Assembly (NCBI GenBank): GCA_028683835.1
Contig: JAQUHB010000002.1
Coordinates: 83,949-147,948, forward strand
DNA length: 64,000 nucleotides
Source of the DNA: Sulfurimonadaceae bacterium
GTDB lineage: Bacteria > Campylobacterota > Campylobacteria > Campylobacterales > Sulfurimonadaceae
Direction: 5' to 3'
The position numbers and the translations under genes were made by a program. The notes under the pieces are model-generated. The model was not told where the DNA came from and did no database searches. It saw only the letters and a program-made list of their open reading frames with translations. This document shows, piece after piece, positions 31,076 through 39,852 of the stretch (within the stretch, counting starts at the first letter, position 1; each line of letters opens with the position of its first letter).

Positions 31076-31818
31076 TCACCTGACTCCTTAGAAGCATTAA
31101 CCTCTAATAATAGCTCTTCTTGCGAGGATTGTACAATAAAGTATCTTTGATTACAAGCAAAAGCAGCCAAATTGATATATATAAAATTATCCACTAAAAA
31201 GCTTCTATTTTGATGAAAATGTCCTTCTATAAAATAGTCACAACTATTGGAAAATCTTTTAGCTAAACGTATAATAATATACTCCATAAAATTCTCAAAA
31301 TGATTACAATCCTCTTTTTCTTGAAGATATGTATCGAGTTTTTTCAGTATAAAATGATTTCCCAAACAATCAATATATTTCAGACAAGTAAGTATAAAAC
31401 GATTTCGTATTAAAGAAGTATATATCTTATACCCTAAACCCTCTCCAAAATCACCATGAGCGAGCAAAATAGTCTTATCTTTATATTTACACGTAAGAGG
31501 TTGAGAGGCAAGCGGATAGACCTTAATATTTTCAAAGACACTATGCAAACAAAAATCGTGATTTCCTTCAAGATAAATCACTTCTATTTTCTGCGCTATT
31601 GAGTTTAGTAAATCTATCATTTTTTGGTTTACATACAGGGTATAAGGGATAGGTCCAAAAAGAGTATCAAAGATATCACCCATCAAGATAAGTTGTGAGG
31701 GTTTTAAAATACCAGAATCTATCTCTTGTAAAAGAGCCTTTAATTCAGGTCGATGTGAGGAATAGTGAGCATCTGAAATGACAAATGCTCCCTCTTTGAG
31801 AAGAAAACTATGGGACAT
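31072..31818 (-). CDS. Calcineurin-like metallophosphoesterase, LpxH-like
   Basis: Metal-binding motifs appear in order: FVISDAHYSSHRP (D-x-H), LMGDIFDTLFG, LEGNHDF, AHGDFGEG and GHFHQNR. This matches UDP-2,3-diacylglucosamine pyrophosphohydrolases such as LpxH in lipid A synthesis, and the 248-aa length fits. The substrate is inferred from motifs only. It lies between argC and cheV, overlapping both. Confidence 0.8.
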   Translation of the reverse strand: MSHSFLLKEGAFVISDAHYSSHRPELKALLQEIDSGILKPSQLILMGDIFDTLFGPIPYTLYVNQKMIDLLNSIAQKIEVIYLEGNHDFCLHSVFENIKVYPLASQPLTCKYKDKTILLAHGDFGEGLGYKIYTSLIRNRFILTCLKYIDCLGNHFILKKLDTYLQEKEDCNHFENFMEYIIIRLAKRFSNSCDYFIEGHFHQNRSFLVDNFIYINLAAFACNQRYFIVQSSQEELLLEVNASKESGE

Positions 31819-32812
31819 ACGCTACTGCGGGCAGAGCCGTGTATTCATCATATCCCATCATCAGATTTGCGTTTGCCACAGCCGCTGAGGATGCTCCCTT
31901 TAGAAGGTTGTCGATCGCCGATGAGATAAAAAGAGTATCTCCATTTCTTTTGGCAAAGATATCGCAAAAATGTGTACCCGCGACACTCTTCATATCGACA
32001 GGATTTTCTCTCACACGTACAAATCTTTCATCTTTATAATACTCTTTCAATACTACAATAGGATCAAAATCTCCGCTAACTTGTATATAGATAGAGGAGA
32101 TCATCCCTCTTGTAGCGGGAACAAGATGTGGCACAAAACTCACATCACAAAAATCAATACCAAGTTTTTCAGCGATCTCAGGTGCATGACGGTGACCTAG
32201 AGGGTTGTAAGCGAAAAAGTTATCGTTGATATTGACAAAATGGGTCACATCGCTGAGTTTTTTCCCCGCTCCACTTACGCCGCTTTTTGCATCGACGATA
32301 AAAGGTGAATTCTCTTTTTTGTATTTCATAAACGGTAAAGCCCCAAGAATTACACTTGTAGGATAGCATCCTGGATTTGCAATAAGCTTTGCATTCCTGA
32401 TCTTTTCACGGAAGAGTTCAGGAAGTCCATACACGGCATGAGAAAGATTCTCTTTGTCCGTATGCTCACAATAATGCTTTTCATACACATCAAGCTCGAG
32501 TCTATAATCTGCTGAAAGATCGACAACTTTTAAGCCTTTTGCTAAGAGAGGTTTGACATATGCCATCGCAGTTTGGTGCGGAAGTGCCAAAAAAGCCAAT
32601 TCGCTAACTTTTGCTACCTCATCGATATCTGCTTTTTGAACATCACATTCATAAACGTCAACAAGAGATGGATGAAGTTCTGCAAGAGTCATACTTCCTT
32701 CGCTGTTTGCGACATAAGTGATCTTAAAATTTGGATGATTGATAAGAATCTTTAAAAGCTCAAGACCTGTATATCCGCTAGCACCAATAATGGCTACATT
32801 AGTGACATTCAA
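31808..32812 (-). CDS. argC: N-acetyl-gamma-glutamyl-phosphate reductase
   Basis: This is the third step of arginine synthesis. It has an NAD(P)-binding N terminus IIGASGYTGLELLK, catalytic C149 in ANPGCYPTSVILG, and HRHAPEIAEKL and HLVPATRGM motifs. Length 334 aa. The start is TTG at 32812 with AGGAG 7 bases upstream, and it overlaps the greA end by 14 bp. Confidence 0.95.
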   Translation of the reverse strand: MNVTNVAIIGASGYTGLELLKILINHPNFKITYVANSEGSMTLAELHPSLVDVYECDVQKADIDEVAKVSELAFLALPHQTAMAYVKPLLAKGLKVVDLSADYRLELDVYEKHYCEHTDKENLSHAVYGLPELFREKIRNAKLIANPGCYPTSVILGALPFMKYKKENSPFIVDAKSGVSGAGKKLSDVTHFVNINDNFFAYNPLGHRHAPEIAEKLGIDFCDVSFVPHLVPATRGMISSIYIQVSGDFDPIVVLKEYYKDERFVRVRENPVDMKSVAGTHFCDIFAKRNGDTLFISSAIDNLLKGASSAAVANANLMMGYDEYTALPAVAYVP

Positions 32813-33296
32813 AGACGATCTCCTGATATTTTACTGATTCGATCTCAAACTCTTTCACACCGTTTGGAAGCTTGACTTTCACATCATCTCCCTCTTCGCG
32901 TCCTAAAAGCTGTTTTGCAAGTGGAGAGTTAAACGAGATCAAACCGATATCTGGATTGCTTTCACATCCGCCGACAATAGTGTAAGTTTTCTCTTCGCCG
33001 CTTGCCATGTCGCTTAAAGTCACTGTTGAACCGAAACTGACACGTGAATGTTCAAGCTCGCTTGGATCAACAATCTGAGCATTGGAGATCATTTCAGCAA
33101 TCTCGATCATTCTACCATCGATGAGTCTTTGTTTCTCTTTTGAAGCATGATACTCAGCATTTTCTTTCAAATCTCCATGTTCTAATGCCTCCTCAATATC
33201 TTTTACAGTTTGCGGACGTTCCACCATTTTAAGATGGTTCAGCTCTGATTGAAGTTTTTCATACCCAAATTTTGTCATAGGTTCTTGTATTGTCAT
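32799..33296 (-). CDS. greA: Transcription elongation factor GreA
   Basis: GreA rescues backtracked RNA polymerase. The N-terminal coiled-coil has MTKFGYEKLQSELNHL, DIEEALEHGDLKENAEYHASKEKQ (acidic tip DLKENAEY) and the C-terminal domain has SPLAKQLLGREEGDDVKVKLPNG. Length 165 aa. It is the promoter-proximal gene of the eleven-gene minus-strand run that ends with pepP. Confidence 0.96.
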   Translation of the reverse strand: MTIQEPMTKFGYEKLQSELNHLKMVERPQTVKDIEEALEHGDLKENAEYHASKEKQRLIDGRMIEIAEMISNAQIVDPSELEHSRVSFGSTVTLSDMASGEEKTYTIVGGCESNPDIGLISFNSPLAKQLLGREEGDDVKVKLPNGVKEFEIESVKYQEIVFECH

Positions 33297-33359
33297 TATT
33301 TCTCTTTTTTCTATAGTTTATTCAAAGGATTATATCAAAAATTTAAAACAAAGTTTTGT

Positions 33360-33365
33360 TATAAT
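33360..33365 (+). promoter_or_regulatory. -10 element upstream of the PAS-GGDEF-EAL gene
   Basis: TATAAT in the gap between the divergent greA and GGDEF-EAL genes, about 36 bases before the GTG start. Confidence 0.4.
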
Positions 33366-33400
33366 TTGTCTAGATTATAAAGTTGTGTAGAGGATATTTT

Positions 33401-35719
33401 GTGCATATATACAAACAGCTTAGAGAGGCTTATAATAATTTAACCCTTTCCATCCTTGGAGTAATAGCCAATGCTCTTGTTTTCATTTTTATCTTTTTCG
33501 GGCACACAAACAATACAACTCTCATGATCTGGGGAGTTTCTATCCTCTTGATCTCCACATTTCGTTACGTTAGTATTTTAAAATATAAAACCGATAAAAC
33601 GTCTTTATATGTAGGTAAATGGCAAAAATTTCTTTTTATCGGTATTGTTTTATCTGCGCTAAGTTGGGGGATCACTCCTTTTCTTTTTTTTATTCCCGGA
33701 AACTATATATATCAAATGGTACTTATTGTTATTTTAGCTGGAGTTAGTGCCGGCAGTATCAGTACGCTTGCGCACATCCGTTTCAATATTCAACTCTACT
33801 TGATAATCGTCATTGTTCCTCTCATTGTAGAACTCCTTTTTCAAAAAACTGAAATACATAATGATATTGCCCTTCTTGTTTCACTCTATCTTCTACTTTT
33901 ACTCACAGTTGCAAAAAGATTCAATCAAACGTATCTTAATTCTATCACATCACAATTGATGTTTGAGCAAAAAAGAGAGGAATCCTTAGAGTCTGAACAA
34001 AAGTTTAAAGCGATTTTTAAGAGTGTTCCCATCGGAGTGTTATTTTATGACACAAATCTCGTCATTCAAGAGGTGAATGATAGCTTTGTTGATTTCATCG
34101 CAGCTCCTAAAGATTTTCTTATCGGGTTAGACCTTGAAAAAAGTCGAGACAGAAGTCTTATCCCTGCATTTAAAGCACCCCTTGATGGTATTAGCGGATT
34201 TTATGAGGGGCCCTACACAACACTTTATAGACAAAAAGACCTATGGGTATCTATGACTACTTCTCCGCTTCGCAATAGTAAAAATAAAATCATCGGTGCA
34301 GTTGGTATCATAACCGATATCACAGAAAGAATGTTAACCCAACTTCAAATAGAACATCAAGCACACCATGATACTCTCACTGATATCCCAAATCGAGCAA
34401 ACTTAAAACGGGAGATCGCTAAAAATATCATCCGTTTCCAAAGACATCGAGTTATCTTTGCCATTATCTTTTTAGATCTTGACCATTTTAAAAATATCAA
34501 CGATTCTTTGGGACATGATGTGGGAGATAAACTCTTAATAGAGACTGCTACTCGTCTCAAAGAGAGTATTAGAGATGAAGATATGGTTGCTCGCATCGGC
34601 GGAGATGAGTTTGTCATCTTACTTCCTGATCTTTCAATAGATGAATTTGAAGCTGCAAAAAGTGCAGAAATTGTCTCGCAAAAAATTCATGAAACATTAA
34701 GTACTCCCTTCTTGATCGATGGATATACACTCAACATCTCTTCAAGCCTTGGTATCACTTTCATAAATACACATTCTCAAAGTGAAGAGGAGCTCTTAAA
34801 ACACGCCGATATTGCGATGTATGAATCAAAAAAAGAGGGAAGAAATACTACGAGATTTTATCAAGAGAGTATGGATCAATGGATCAAAAGGCGCCTAGAA
34901 GTAGAAAATGAACTCAAAAATGCCATTAAAAATAATGAACTCAGACTCGTTTATCAGCCTATTGTCGAGTTTGTAAATTCTAAAGTTATCGGGATGGAAG
35001 CACTTATAAGATGGAAAAGCCAAAAGCTCGGCGATATGTATCCAGATGAGTTTATCGCCATTGCAGAAGAGAGCGGGATGATTTTATCCATTGGAGAATG
35101 GGTCATGCAAGAAGCTGTGAGTCAGTTTATAACTTGGCAAAAGAAGTTTGCACATACAACTGACTTAAAAAAAATCGCCGTCAATGTCAGCGTCCACCAA
35201 TTTAATGCTCCTGATTTTTTAACGCAAGTTGAAAATATCATAACTCAAAGCGGCATTGTAAAAGAACATCTTGAACTTGAACTCACAGAGTCTATCATCG
35301 TAAAAGATATTTCAGGTGTAAGAGCTAAAATGCAGCAACTTCGCGATCTTGGCGTCAATCTTTCTATAGATGATTTTGGAACTGGGTATTCTTCACTCTC
35401 ATATCTGAAGAAACTCCCTTTTACAACACTCAAAATTGATAAGTCTTTTACTCAGGATATTGGACATGATATCGATGATAAAGAGCTTATCAGCACCATC
35501 ATTACAATCGCCGAAAACTTCAATCTCGAAGTGATCATCGAGGGTGTTGAAACTTATGAACAGTATGCATTTGTGAATGAAAGAAAAGCAACATTTATGC
35601 AAGGGTATTTCTGTTCCAAACCTATGGAAAAAGAGAGTTTCGAAGCGATGCTTACATCAACTAATGGAATTTGTCCTATAATGACTGATGCACAAACAAA
35701 TACAAAGGAAAAAATATGA
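33401..35719 (+). CDS. Membrane PAS-GGDEF-EAL c-di-GMP protein
   Basis: It has about five or six N-terminal membrane helices, a PAS domain (FKSVPIGVLFYDTNLVIQEVN), a GGDEF domain with intact ARIGGDEFVILL, and an EAL domain with intact EALIRW, NVSVHQFN, ELELTES and IDDFGTGYSSL. Both synthesis and breakdown of c-di-GMP are thus possible. The frame opens at a TTG (33383), but the GTG at 33401 has AGAGGA upstream and is chosen. Its last 4 bp overlap the next gene. Confidence 0.9.
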   Translation: MHIYKQLREAYNNLTLSILGVIANALVFIFIFFGHTNNTTLMIWGVSILLISTFRYVSILKYKTDKTSLYVGKWQKFLFIGIVLSALSWGITPFLFFIPGNYIYQMVLIVILAGVSAGSISTLAHIRFNIQLYLIIVIVPLIVELLFQKTEIHNDIALLVSLYLLLLLTVAKRFNQTYLNSITSQLMFEQKREESLESEQKFKAIFKSVPIGVLFYDTNLVIQEVNDSFVDFIAAPKDFLIGLDLEKSRDRSLIPAFKAPLDGISGFYEGPYTTLYRQKDLWVSMTTSPLRNSKNKIIGAVGIITDITERMLTQLQIEHQAHHDTLTDIPNRANLKREIAKNIIRFQRHRVIFAIIFLDLDHFKNINDSLGHDVGDKLLIETATRLKESIRDEDMVARIGGDEFVILLPDLSIDEFEAAKSAEIVSQKIHETLSTPFLIDGYTLNISSSLGITFINTHSQSEEELLKHADIAMYESKKEGRNTTRFYQESMDQWIKRRLEVENELKNAIKNNELRLVYQPIVEFVNSKVIGMEALIRWKSQKLGDMYPDEFIAIAEESGMILSIGEWVMQEAVSQFITWQKKFAHTTDLKKIAVNVSVHQFNAPDFLTQVENIITQSGIVKEHLELELTESIIVKDISGVRAKMQQLRDLGVNLSIDDFGTGYSSLSYLKKLPFTTLKIDKSFTQDIGHDIDDKELISTIITIAENFNLEVIIEGVETYEQYAFVNERKATFMQGYFCSKPMEKESFEAMLTSTNGICPIMTDAQTNTKEKI

Positions 35720-35982
35720 AAATCAAAAATATATTGATCGCGTTTACACTTTTAGGCTCTTTGACATCTCTTCTTGCTCAAAGTTCTTTTGATACACAAG
35801 AGAAAAAGACAGCGCTTTCTGCGCTAAAAGATGCAAAGCAGTCACAGCAAAAAAAAATACAAACAACGACTCAACCAGTGATGAAAAAATATGATTCATA
35901 TGATTCATATGATTCTAAAGAACTTCAAAGCTATAAAAATAACAATTCAGGACAGATGCAAGTCAAAATCCCGACGCATTAA
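35716..35982 (+). CDS. Small exported protein with Tyr-Asp-Ser repeats
   Basis: This is an 88-aa protein with a signal peptide (MKIKNILIAFTLLGSLTSLLAQ) and a polar, Lys/Gln-rich mature part containing YDSYDSYDS. It overlaps the c-di-GMP gene by 4 bp (ATGA), so it may be a periplasmic partner of that sensor. I know no family for it. Confidence 0.7.
   Translation: MKIKNILIAFTLLGSLTSLLAQSSFDTQEKKTALSALKDAKQSQQKKIQTTTQPVMKKYDSYDSYDSKELQSYKNNNSGQMQVKIPTH
35889..35915 (+). repeat. Three tandem copies of ATATGATTC
   Basis: A 9-bp unit is repeated three times without mismatch, encoding the Tyr-Asp-Ser repeat of the small exported protein. Copy number could vary by slippage while keeping the frame. 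Confidence 0.9.
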
Positions 35983-35984
35983 TA

Positions 35985-36248
35985 TTAATCTTCTATCAAA
36001 CTCATCTTAGAGAGATCAAAAATCATCTTTATTTGCTTGCATGTAAAGAGAAGATGACATCCTTTTTTTGAGATACCTTGAGGCTCTTGCAGATTTTGTA
36101 AAAGAGTCATCATCTTTTTTGTTATCGGATCGTAAACATTCAAACTATCCTTACATGTAAAGAAGATCCGTCCGCCGCCACAGCCATCACCAACGATCCC
36201 CTCGCACCAGCTTGTCGCACCAAATTGCTCTATTTGTGTAAAATCCAT
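35985..36248 (-). CDS. Hypothetical protein with two internal repeats
   Basis: I do not recognise this 87-aa protein. It contains two similar units, RIFFTCKDSLNVYDP and HLLFTCKQIKMIFD, about 36 residues apart, resembling blades of a beta-propeller fragment. The (L/F)FTCK segments are encoded by an exact TTACATGTAA (36151) and a one-mismatch copy (36037). It overlaps tcdA by 1 bp and ends the surE-tcdA run. It is convergent with the 88-aa gene, 2 bp away. Confidence 0.65.
   Translation of the reverse strand: MDFTQIEQFGATSWCEGIVGDGCGGGRIFFTCKDSLNVYDPITKKMMTLLQNLQEPQGISKKGCHLLFTCKQIKMIFDLSKMSLIED
36151..36160. repeat. TTACATGTAA palindrome, copy 7
   Basis: Exact copy in the 87-aa hypothetical gene, read as Phe-Thr-Cys-Lys. 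Confidence 0.9.
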
Positions 36249-36895
36249 TATTTTTTTCCTATAAGTTTAAGCACAGCTTGAGAACACATCGCAAAACCAA
36301 AAGCGCCTGTCACACCCATAAAACTCCCTTTCTCTTTGATAAGTGCCGGCTCACTTGAGAAGATAACCGTATAATTTTTGTCAAACTTTCTCTTTTTAAG
36401 TTCATAACGTATCTTTGCGCCAAAACGGTCTCCATGAGTTTTCCAGATCGTCGCAACTTCTATTTTAGTTGGGTCAAGTCTTTTTGCAGAACCCACAGCA
36501 GAGATCAGTTTTTTGTAAGTTTTTTGAGCCAAATACAACTTTGCATGGATATCATCTATCGCATCTAAAACAAGATCATACTGATCAAAATCCACGCTGT
36601 CTATCCACTCTTTATCAACTCTTACATGTAAGGCTTTTACGCTTGGATAATGTTGCTTTAACGCTTCGACTTTAGACTCGCCCAAATGCAGTTCCGACCA
36701 CATCTGACGGTTCTGATTTGTTTCATCATAAGTGTCGCAATCTACGATAGTAATATCTGTGATGCCCGTGCGAATCAGACAATCCAGACACACACTCCCT
36801 ACTCCGCCGACTCCTAAAAGAAGGATTTTCGCGTCTTGGAGCTTTTTAAAATCCTCTCCAAAAAGCATTTCGCTTCTTGTGTATCTCAAAGCCAT
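36248..36895 (-). CDS. tcdA: tRNA threonylcarbamoyladenosine dehydratase (ThiF/E1-like)
   Basis: This E1-like ATP-dependent enzyme cyclises t6A37 in tRNA. The Rossmann motif LLGVGGVGSVCLDCLIRTG, the IVDCDTYDETNQNRQ stretch and VLDAIDDIHAKLYL are typical. At 215 aa it is slightly short for TcdA (about 260). Another ThiF-family role is possible. It overlaps surE by 10 bp. Confidence 0.85.
   Translation of the reverse strand: MALRYTRSEMLFGEDFKKLQDAKILLLGVGGVGSVCLDCLIRTGITDITIVDCDTYDETNQNRQMWSELHLGESKVEALKQHYPSVKALHVRVDKEWIDSVDFDQYDLVLDAIDDIHAKLYLAQKTYKKLISAVGSAKRLDPTKIEVATIWKTHGDRFGAKIRYELKKRKFDKNYTVIFSSEPALIKEKGSFMGVTGAFGFAMCSQAVLKLIGKK
36622..36631. repeat. TTACATGTAA palindrome, copy 8
   Basis: Exact copy in tcdA, in the form CTTACATGTAAG, read as Leu-His-Val. 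Confidence 0.9.
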
Positions 36896-37659
36896 TCTTC
36901 CAACATTTCCATAGAATGATACGCACTCAAGTCCATATGAACAGGTGTTAGTGAGATAAATCCGCTCTCTATGGCATCATAATCACACATCCCTTTCTTC
37001 TCAGCTCTAGGTTTAAATGCCAAAGGATGAAGTCCTAACCAATAGAATTCTTCGCCTCTAGGATTGCGGTGCAGGTGCGCGTCATTTGCATAAAATCTGT
37101 ATCCCGCATAGGTCACGACCATCTTGGCTTCATGCACGCCTGCGGGAATATTGATATTTAAAAACTCTCTATGAGGCAGTGGAAAAGTGCCCTCTGTTAT
37201 CTTTATAACAAGCTTTCTTATCGTCTTTGACGCCAATGTATAGTCATTATTTGAAACGGCAAAATCCACGACTTGAGAGATGGCAATTGCGGGCACATCA
37301 TGAAGCACCGCTTCCATCGCTCCCGCGCAAGTCCCAGAATAGGTAATATCCTCGCCCATATTTGAACCGCGGTTGATTCCGCTGATGACTAGGTCTGGTT
37401 TTGTACCCTCAAAAAGAGAGTTGAGAGAGAGATAAATACAATCCGCCGGAGTCCCATCATCAAGCTTATAAAATCCATCATCCACGCCAATAAAACGCAA
37501 AGGTCTTGTCAAAGTAAGTGAGTGTGCACAAGCCGATTTTTCTGTCGCAGGCGCTACAATTGTAAGCTCTGCAATATCTTGAAGCGCATCGATTAAAGTG
37601 CGCAAACCCTTAGCTTCGTATCCATCATCATTAGTTATGAGTATCTTTAATTTTTTCAT
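36886..37659 (-). CDS. surE: 5'-nucleotidase / survival protein SurE
   Basis: This metal-dependent nucleotidase acts on nucleoside monophosphates. ILITNDDGYEAKGLRTL holds the metal-binding Asp pair (residues 11-12), and PDLVISGINRGSNMGEDITYSGTCAGAMEA is the second signature. Length 257 aa. It is the first gene of a minus-strand run with tcdA. Confidence 0.96.
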   Translation of the reverse strand: MKKLKILITNDDGYEAKGLRTLIDALQDIAELTIVAPATEKSACAHSLTLTRPLRFIGVDDGFYKLDDGTPADCIYLSLNSLFEGTKPDLVISGINRGSNMGEDITYSGTCAGAMEAVLHDVPAIAISQVVDFAVSNNDYTLASKTIRKLVIKITEGTFPLPHREFLNINIPAGVHEAKMVVTYAGYRFYANDAHLHRNPRGEEFYWLGLHPLAFKPRAEKKGMCDYDAIESGFISLTPVHMDLSAYHSMEMLEEWL

Positions 37660-37799
37660 GACGTGATTTTACTATATTATTATATCAATATGAAACATGT
37701 AACACTCATTGTTATAAAATCCCACTCTACTTTTATCACATTTTTTGATATAGCTGTATACTAACAAGTAGAAAACTACACTCTAGAGGTTATCTTATT

Positions 37800-38612
37800 A
37801 TGAAACAAGAACTGATAAAAGAAATTGAATTGATCCCAATGTTGCCTGAATCTATTTTAAAAATAGAAAAAGTGTATGCTAATCCTGAAAGCTCACTCAA
37901 AGAAATGACAAGCGCGCTTGAAACTGATCCTTTAATGGTTGTAAATATCTTAAAAATCGCTAACTCTCCATTATATGGATTTTCAAGAGAGATCAAAGAT
38001 ATTTCTCAGGCTGTTTCACTTTATGGCAAAGATACTATACGCTCTTTTGCACTCAATATCGCAGCAAATACATGTGTACCTATCAATGTCGATCCATACA
38101 GTATTAGTGTAAGTGGATATATTAAAAAAGCTCAAGTACAAAACGCGCTTATTACAAATTGGATTGGAAAGACAGATAGACAAGCACTTGCACTTCTTGC
38201 TCCAGCCTCATTTTTGGTAGAAATAGGGAAGATTATTATCAGCCAATATCTTGAAAAAAACAATCTTTCTGCCGAGTTTAAATCTGATCTAAGTCAAAAC
38301 CACTCTTATGAAAAAAGTGAACTCCATCTCTGTGGAAGTCGTTCATACGACGTGGCTGCGACTATTTTCTTTAACTGGAATTTCAACTCAGATCTTGTTC
38401 ATCTTGTACGTTATGCTGATGAACCCGATGATGCACTTGATGAAGAAACAAAACATCTTGCGAAATATCTTAAAATTGCAAAAGATGTCGTAGACTTTAA
38501 TGGAGAGATCACTGAAGAATCGCTCAAAGAAGCAACAGACTTAATAGAAGAATTTGGTCTTGATATAGAAAGCTTCAATAATGCTATAGAAAAAATCCAA
38601 AACGCTGCATAA
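37800..38612 (+). CDS. HDOD-domain protein
   Basis: The HDOD domain spans most of the 270 aa, seen in LIPMLPESILKIEKVYANPESSLKEMTSALETDPLMVVNILKIANSPLYGF and the ISQAVSLYGKDTIRSFAL helix. HDOD proteins are signalling proteins related to HD phosphodiesterases, usually without the catalytic metal ligands. No receiver or other domain is attached. It stands alone behind a 140-bp gap. Confidence 0.88.
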   Translation: MKQELIKEIELIPMLPESILKIEKVYANPESSLKEMTSALETDPLMVVNILKIANSPLYGFSREIKDISQAVSLYGKDTIRSFALNIAANTCVPINVDPYSISVSGYIKKAQVQNALITNWIGKTDRQALALLAPASFLVEIGKIIISQYLEKNNLSAEFKSDLSQNHSYEKSELHLCGSRSYDVAATIFFNWNFNSDLVHLVRYADEPDDALDEETKHLAKYLKIAKDVVDFNGEITEESLKEATDLIEEFGLDIESFNNAIEKIQNAA

Positions 38613-38620
38613 AACTTTGT

Positions 38621-38639
38621 AAAGGCTTTTTTTGCCTTT
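38621..38639. other. Hairpin between convergent genes
   Basis: AAAGGC and GCCTTT flank seven T residues just after the HDOD gene and before the MFS gene end. The T run is in the loop and not after the stem, so terminator function is uncertain. Confidence 0.3.
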
Positions 38640-38646
38640 GCTTCTT

Positions 38647-39852
38647 CTAAGAACAACGCTCCATTTTTAAAGAAAATAAAAATCCGATTCCCAAACTCAT
38701 AATCGTTACGCTATAAAGTACGTTATATCCAAAACTATCGACGATCAAAGCACCTAAAATAGGAAAAAAAAGCCCTATTGATGTTAGATTTGACTGCAAA
38801 GCGATATAAACAGGACGCTTGTGTTGGGGTGCTAAAATCAATATCATATTTGAAAAAGCAAGACGGAGCCCATCCATCGCAGCGCCGATAAGAAAAAATA
38901 CGACAAAATAGACCTCGGCTCTCTTGCTAAGTAACAATAGCAAAATTGCGCTGCCATGTAAGACAAATCCAATCCATACTATAAGACGATTTGAAGAAAG
39001 ATATCCCCATAAAATATTACTCAACATCCCTCCAGCCATCTGCGCTGTGATAAGTCCGCCGACAACAAAACCACTGAGTGCAATATGATGTTTGGCATCT
39101 AAAATTATAAATGGTAAAGAGAAAAGATAAGTGTAAGAGATCAGATAAACAATAATCTGTTTTTGAAGAGCATCATCATTTTTAAGAATCTCAAAACTAT
39201 TTTTTAAAAAATGGCGAAATTTCTCCTCTTTTTGCGTCACCTGCTCTTTTATGGGTTCAGGTATCGTGGCAAAAGCGTAAATACCAAGAAGCATCAAAAG
39301 GGCACTGAGCATATAGAGCATTCCGTAAGAATCGGGTGCCTTAGCCATGGACATCACAACGCCTGCGATTCCACCGCTGATGATGGAACCAAGCCCCATA
39401 AAAAACTGCCTGTTTGCTATGACACGTCCGCGCGCTTTGTGAGAAAACACTTTTGCGACCACTTCATTAAAATAGACCGTGCCAAATCCCGCGGCAAAAG
39501 AGAAAATGAAAAGCCCTATTCCGATGCTTGCAAGTGCGACATTTGGATGCATTTGCCCAAAAAAGAAGATAACAAAACCAATACCAAACCAAGATAAAAA
39601 ACGTGCAGCAAAAACACGGTATAAATAGGGCATCATCCTTGGATAACTCTGAGCATAAAAAGCCGCAAACAGCTGAACCAAGATAGAACCCCCTTTGATT
39701 AGAGAGGTAAAAAATCCGATAAGAAGATGGGAGCCTCCAAAAAAACTTACCATAAGCGGCAATATCGTTGAAGGCTCGGCGATTGTCGTCGCAACAGAGA
39801 TAAAAAAGCCGTGGATAGCGTACTTTTTATTTGGAGAAAGAGGTTTTTTCAA
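38647..39852 (-). CDS. MFS transporter
   Basis: This 401-aa protein has about twelve hydrophobic helices and an MFS-type loop with GRVIANRQFFMGLGSIISGG after helix 4 to 5. Substrate is unknown. It overlaps dnaX by 4 bp, so the two are translationally coupled, although no functional link is apparent. Confidence 0.85.
   Translation of the reverse strand: MKKPLSPNKKYAIHGFFISVATTIAEPSTILPLMVSFFGGSHLLIGFFTSLIKGGSILVQLFAAFYAQSYPRMMPYLYRVFAARFLSWFGIGFVIFFFGQMHPNVALASIGIGLFIFSFAAGFGTVYFNEVVAKVFSHKARGRVIANRQFFMGLGSIISGGIAGVVMSMAKAPDSYGMLYMLSALLMLLGIYAFATIPEPIKEQVTQKEEKFRHFLKNSFEILKNDDALQKQIIVYLISYTYLFSLPFIILDAKHHIALSGFVVGGLITAQMAGGMLSNILWGYLSSNRLIVWIGFVLHGSAILLLLLSKRAEVYFVVFFLIGAAMDGLRLAFSNMILILAPQHKRPVYIALQSNLTSIGLFFPILGALIVDSFGYNVLYSVTIMSLGIGFLFSLKMERCS

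Noticed and set aside
37695..37702. ACATGTAA upstream of the HDOD gene as another palindrome copy
   Set aside because: It has two mismatches from TTACATGTAA, so I did not count it.
38621..38639. Intrinsic terminator between the HDOD and MFS genes
   Set aside because: The T run is in the hairpin loop and no T-tract follows on either strand, so I list it only as a hairpin.
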